Below are positions 12,314 to 14,060 of a DNA stretch of 14,060 nucleotides, piece by piece (position 1 is the stretch's first letter; each line of letters opens with the position of its first letter). The position numbers were made by a program, and so were the translations under genes. The notes beneath the pieces were generated by a model, which had not been told where the DNA came from, ran no database searches, and worked only from the letters and a program-made list of their open reading frames with translations. Source of the DNA: Rathayibacter_A sp036510655 (GTDB lineage Bacteria > Actinomycetota > Actinomycetes > Actinomycetales > Microbacteriaceae); assembly GCA_036510655.1 (NCBI GenBank), contig DATCDQ010000011.1, positions 1 to 14,060 on the forward strand, written 5' to 3'.

Positions 12314-13872
12314 ACCGACGCCTGCGCCTCTTCGCGGGAGGTACGCCACAGCTCGAAGATCGCATCAGCGGCCTCGGACGCTGCCGCCATGATGCCACCG
12401 GATGCTGGAAACAGATTCGGCGCACCGGTCGAGTCGAGAACGACCCCGCCGGCCTCCTTCACGATCAGAGCGGCAGCGACGTGATCCTCCGGCCCGTACT
12501 TTCCGATCACCGCGCCGACTCCGCGCCCAGCGGCAACACCGACGAGGGTCATCGTTCCCGATCCCATGACGCGCATCGTGCAGTAGCGGTCACCGAGCTT
12601 TTCGAGCAGTTGCAACATGCCGGGCCACGGCACCTGATTGGCCAGCTCGGTCGAGAGGATGCGACCACTCAGTGGATCCCCCGCCGCCTCACGAGTCGGG
12701 ATGGTGAGCGTGGCCCCGTTCAGTTTCGCACCGAGTCCGCGTACGGCTTCAAACAGGTCTGCGCGCCACGGGTCCGCAACAACGCCCACGAGCGGTGTTC
12801 CATCCAGCACGAGACCGAGGGAGAACGCGTTCCATGGAATGCGATTGGCGAAGTTGGCTGTTCCATCGACCGGGTCGAGGTACCAACACGGAACGCCTGG
12901 CCGAGCCGAACCCCCCATCTCTTCACCGACGAAGTCGTGATCGGGAAAGTGCAGGCCGATCACCTCGCGCACCTGACGCTCGACGGCAACATCCACCTCT
13001 GTTACCAGGTCGGCTGCATCCTTCTTGGTAGAGATCTCGCCCGGATCCGTCAAACTCGTGAAGTCGATCTCCCACTCGGCCAGCCCGCGTGCGACGACAA
13101 GAGCCGCATCAAGGTCGAGGTCGCCGCCCACTCCGTCTGCTTCGGCCGAGCGCCGACGCTGGTCAGACGGCCCCTCACCCATGATCCGCTGCAACCGGGC
13201 GAGTTTGTTGGTCGTCACGGTGTCCACTCCTAACTCGAGCACCCACCTCATGGTGGCTGCGTCGTCTACCGTCCACACGCTGACCATGCAGCCGAGCGCG
13301 TGAATCTCGCGCACTCGCTCACGGGTCATCGCAAGGTAGTGCGAATTGACCCGCTCAGGGGCGAGCTGCTCGATGTCGGCGCGCGTCGGCGCGTACGGAA
13401 GATCCCAGGGCATCCAAATACGAGCATCCGCATCCAGAGAGCGGATGATGCGCATTCCGTCGAGATCGCCGCACCACGCAATGTTCGCGCTCGAGCCCAC
13501 TACCACCCGGAAGGCTGGCGCCGCCGGGTACGCCTCATCCATGTCGATTAACAGGGTGGATGCCGACCCTTCGAATTCGGCAAGCACCTCGGTGAGCAGC
13601 GGCGGGCGGTTGTCCGCGTCGCCGAGTGATCGCACCTGCTCGAGCGCCACCTGGGTGGTCTCGAGTGGAAGCCCCCACAGCCTCTCGAGAGTCGGATCAT
13701 GAAGCACGATGACGGCGCCGTCGGAGGTGACGCGCACGTCGATCTCGATGAACTCGGCGCCAGCCTCGATCGCCGAGCGGACGGCCGGCAGCGTGTTCTC
13801 GCGAAATCGGCTCGAGTCCCCTCGATGCGCGCACGCTCCCGTGCCGCGCGCCACGGCGCGATTCCCGGTCAC
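12310..13872 (-). CDS. GDPD - inositol monophosphatase fusion protein
   Basis: The product is 520 aa with two enzyme domains. Residues about 8-230 form a glycerophosphodiester phosphodiesterase: His16-Arg-Gly, Glu25-Asn, Glu43-Ile-Asp45, His58-Asp, and the terminal VWTVDD...GVDTVTTN; these include the metal and catalytic residues of the family. A polar linker (RIMGEGPSDQRRRSAEADG) leads to an inositol monophosphatase-family domain (about 250-515): VTEVD, GEE (Glu317-Glu318), DPVDGT (Asp333, Asp336) and Asp463 in PEDHVAAALIVKEAGG. Both active sites look intact. Stepwise, GDPD cleaves glycerophosphodiesters and IMPase removes phosphate from inositol phosphate or a related sugar phosphate, so a joint glycerophosphoinositol salvage role is plausible but unproven. 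There is no signal peptide, so it is cytosolic. The start GTG (13870-13872) overlaps the preceding stop (GTGA), indicating coupled translation. Confidence 0.88.
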   Translation of the reverse strand: MTGNRAVARGTGACAHRGDSSRFRENTLPAVRSAIEAGAEFIEIDVRVTSDGAVIVLHDPTLERLWGLPLETTQVALEQVRSLGDADNRPPLLTEVLAEFEGSASTLLIDMDEAYPAAPAFRVVVGSSANIAWCGDLDGMRIIRSLDADARIWMPWDLPYAPTRADIEQLAPERVNSHYLAMTRERVREIHALGCMVSVWTVDDAATMRWVLELGVDTVTTNKLARLQRIMGEGPSDQRRRSAEADGVGGDLDLDAALVVARGLAEWEIDFTSLTDPGEISTKKDAADLVTEVDVAVERQVREVIGLHFPDHDFVGEEMGGSARPGVPCWYLDPVDGTANFANRIPWNAFSLGLVLDGTPLVGVVADPWRADLFEAVRGLGAKLNGATLTIPTREAAGDPLSGRILSTELANQVPWPGMLQLLEKLGDRYCTMRVMGSGTMTLVGVAAGRGVGAVIGKYGPEDHVAAALIVKEAGGVVLDSTGAPNLFPASGGIMAAASEAADAIFELWRTSREEAQASV

Positions 13873-14060
13873 ACGGAGTTTCCCGCGCCTTCCGCGGTCT
13901 CGGTAATCAGAATGTCATCCCGGAACGTCATCGCCTTAGTGATACTGGCGAAGCCGGTCGACCCGAGTGCTGGCACGTCGCCGGAAACGTAGGCGCGCAG
14001 GAGTGCATCGGGCCGCTGCAGGAACACCTCGTGAAAGTGGCCGCGAGGAATCACTCGCTC
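13869..14060 (-). CDS. C-terminal end of an unidentified protein (5' end outside window)
   Basis: The frame is open from the right edge of the window to a TGA at 13869-13871, giving 63 visible residues. A GTG at 14054 is in frame but the frame continues beyond it, so the real start lies outside. The visible part (for example RGHFHEVFLQRPDALLRAYVSG, then GFASITKAMTFRDDILITETAEG) is soluble-looking, with no membrane span or motif I recognise, so I give no function. Support that it is real: codon-like composition continuous with its neighbour, and the GTGA stop/start overlap with the GDPD-IMPase gene, which puts both in one operon. Confidence 0.6.
   Translation of the reverse strand, partial: ERVIPRGHFHEVFLQRPDALLRAYVSGDVPALGSTGFASITKAMTFRDDILITETAEGAGNSV

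Noticed and set aside
12205..13233. 342-codon + strand frame opposite the GDPD-IMPase gene
   Set aside because: Shadow of a gene with two sets of intact catalytic motifs; it also crosses the tRNA operon promoter.

Overview
The window is G+C-rich (roughly two-thirds by eye) and looks like a chromosomal segment of an actinobacterium, most likely family Microbacteriaceae. The signs are the tRNA-Trp / secE / nusG / rplK / rplA cluster with a long acidic N-terminus on NusG, several starts without a convincing Shine-Dalgarno, DUF559-type nuclease genes of actinobacterial style, and strong over-use of GGATGC/GCATCC. No prophage, insertion sequence or CRISPR array is visible.

Layout. 1-1296 (+): 3' part of a succinate-semialdehyde dehydrogenase-type aldehyde dehydrogenase. 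1297-1571: convergent spacer with a 28-bp palindrome and a 28-bp tandem duplication. 1572-1937 (-) and 1979-2758 (+): a divergent pair, a DUF1801 protein and a PtpB-like tyrosine phosphatase, with overlapping candidate leaderless promoters. 2785-7262 (-): a MarR regulator overlapping by 4 bp a 1344-residue fused, asymmetric ABC exporter; a 19-bp inverted repeat ahead of marR is the likely autoregulatory operator. 7300-9388: a repeat-rich zone around one gene, a solitary AbiEi-like/DUF559 nuclease-like protein (7665-8759, -). 9349-12290 (-): promoter, tRNA-Trp, secE, nusG, rplK, rplA and an intrinsic terminator, i.e. the secretion, transcription and ribosome operon. 12310-14060 (-): a GDPD-inositol monophosphatase fusion coupled to the end of an unidentified gene.

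How the parts work together. MarR and the exporter form a self-contained regulated efflux unit. The tRNA-Trp to rplA block is a single housekeeping transcription unit with a good sigma70-type promoter upstream and a TTCG-loop terminator at its end. The GDPD-IMPase protein could carry out two consecutive steps in salvage of glycerophospho-polyols.

The most unusual feature is a family of 65-bp imperfect palindromes. Five copies of identical length (7395, 7488, 8881, 9120, 9214), plus one decayed copy (7593), have conserved inverted ends, a variable core, a fixed A-A mismatch at the same stem position and some paired base changes. They lie on both sides of the nuclease-like gene and, as far as I can see, nowhere else in the window. 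This suggests a REP/RAYT-like or other structured-element system, but that function is inference.
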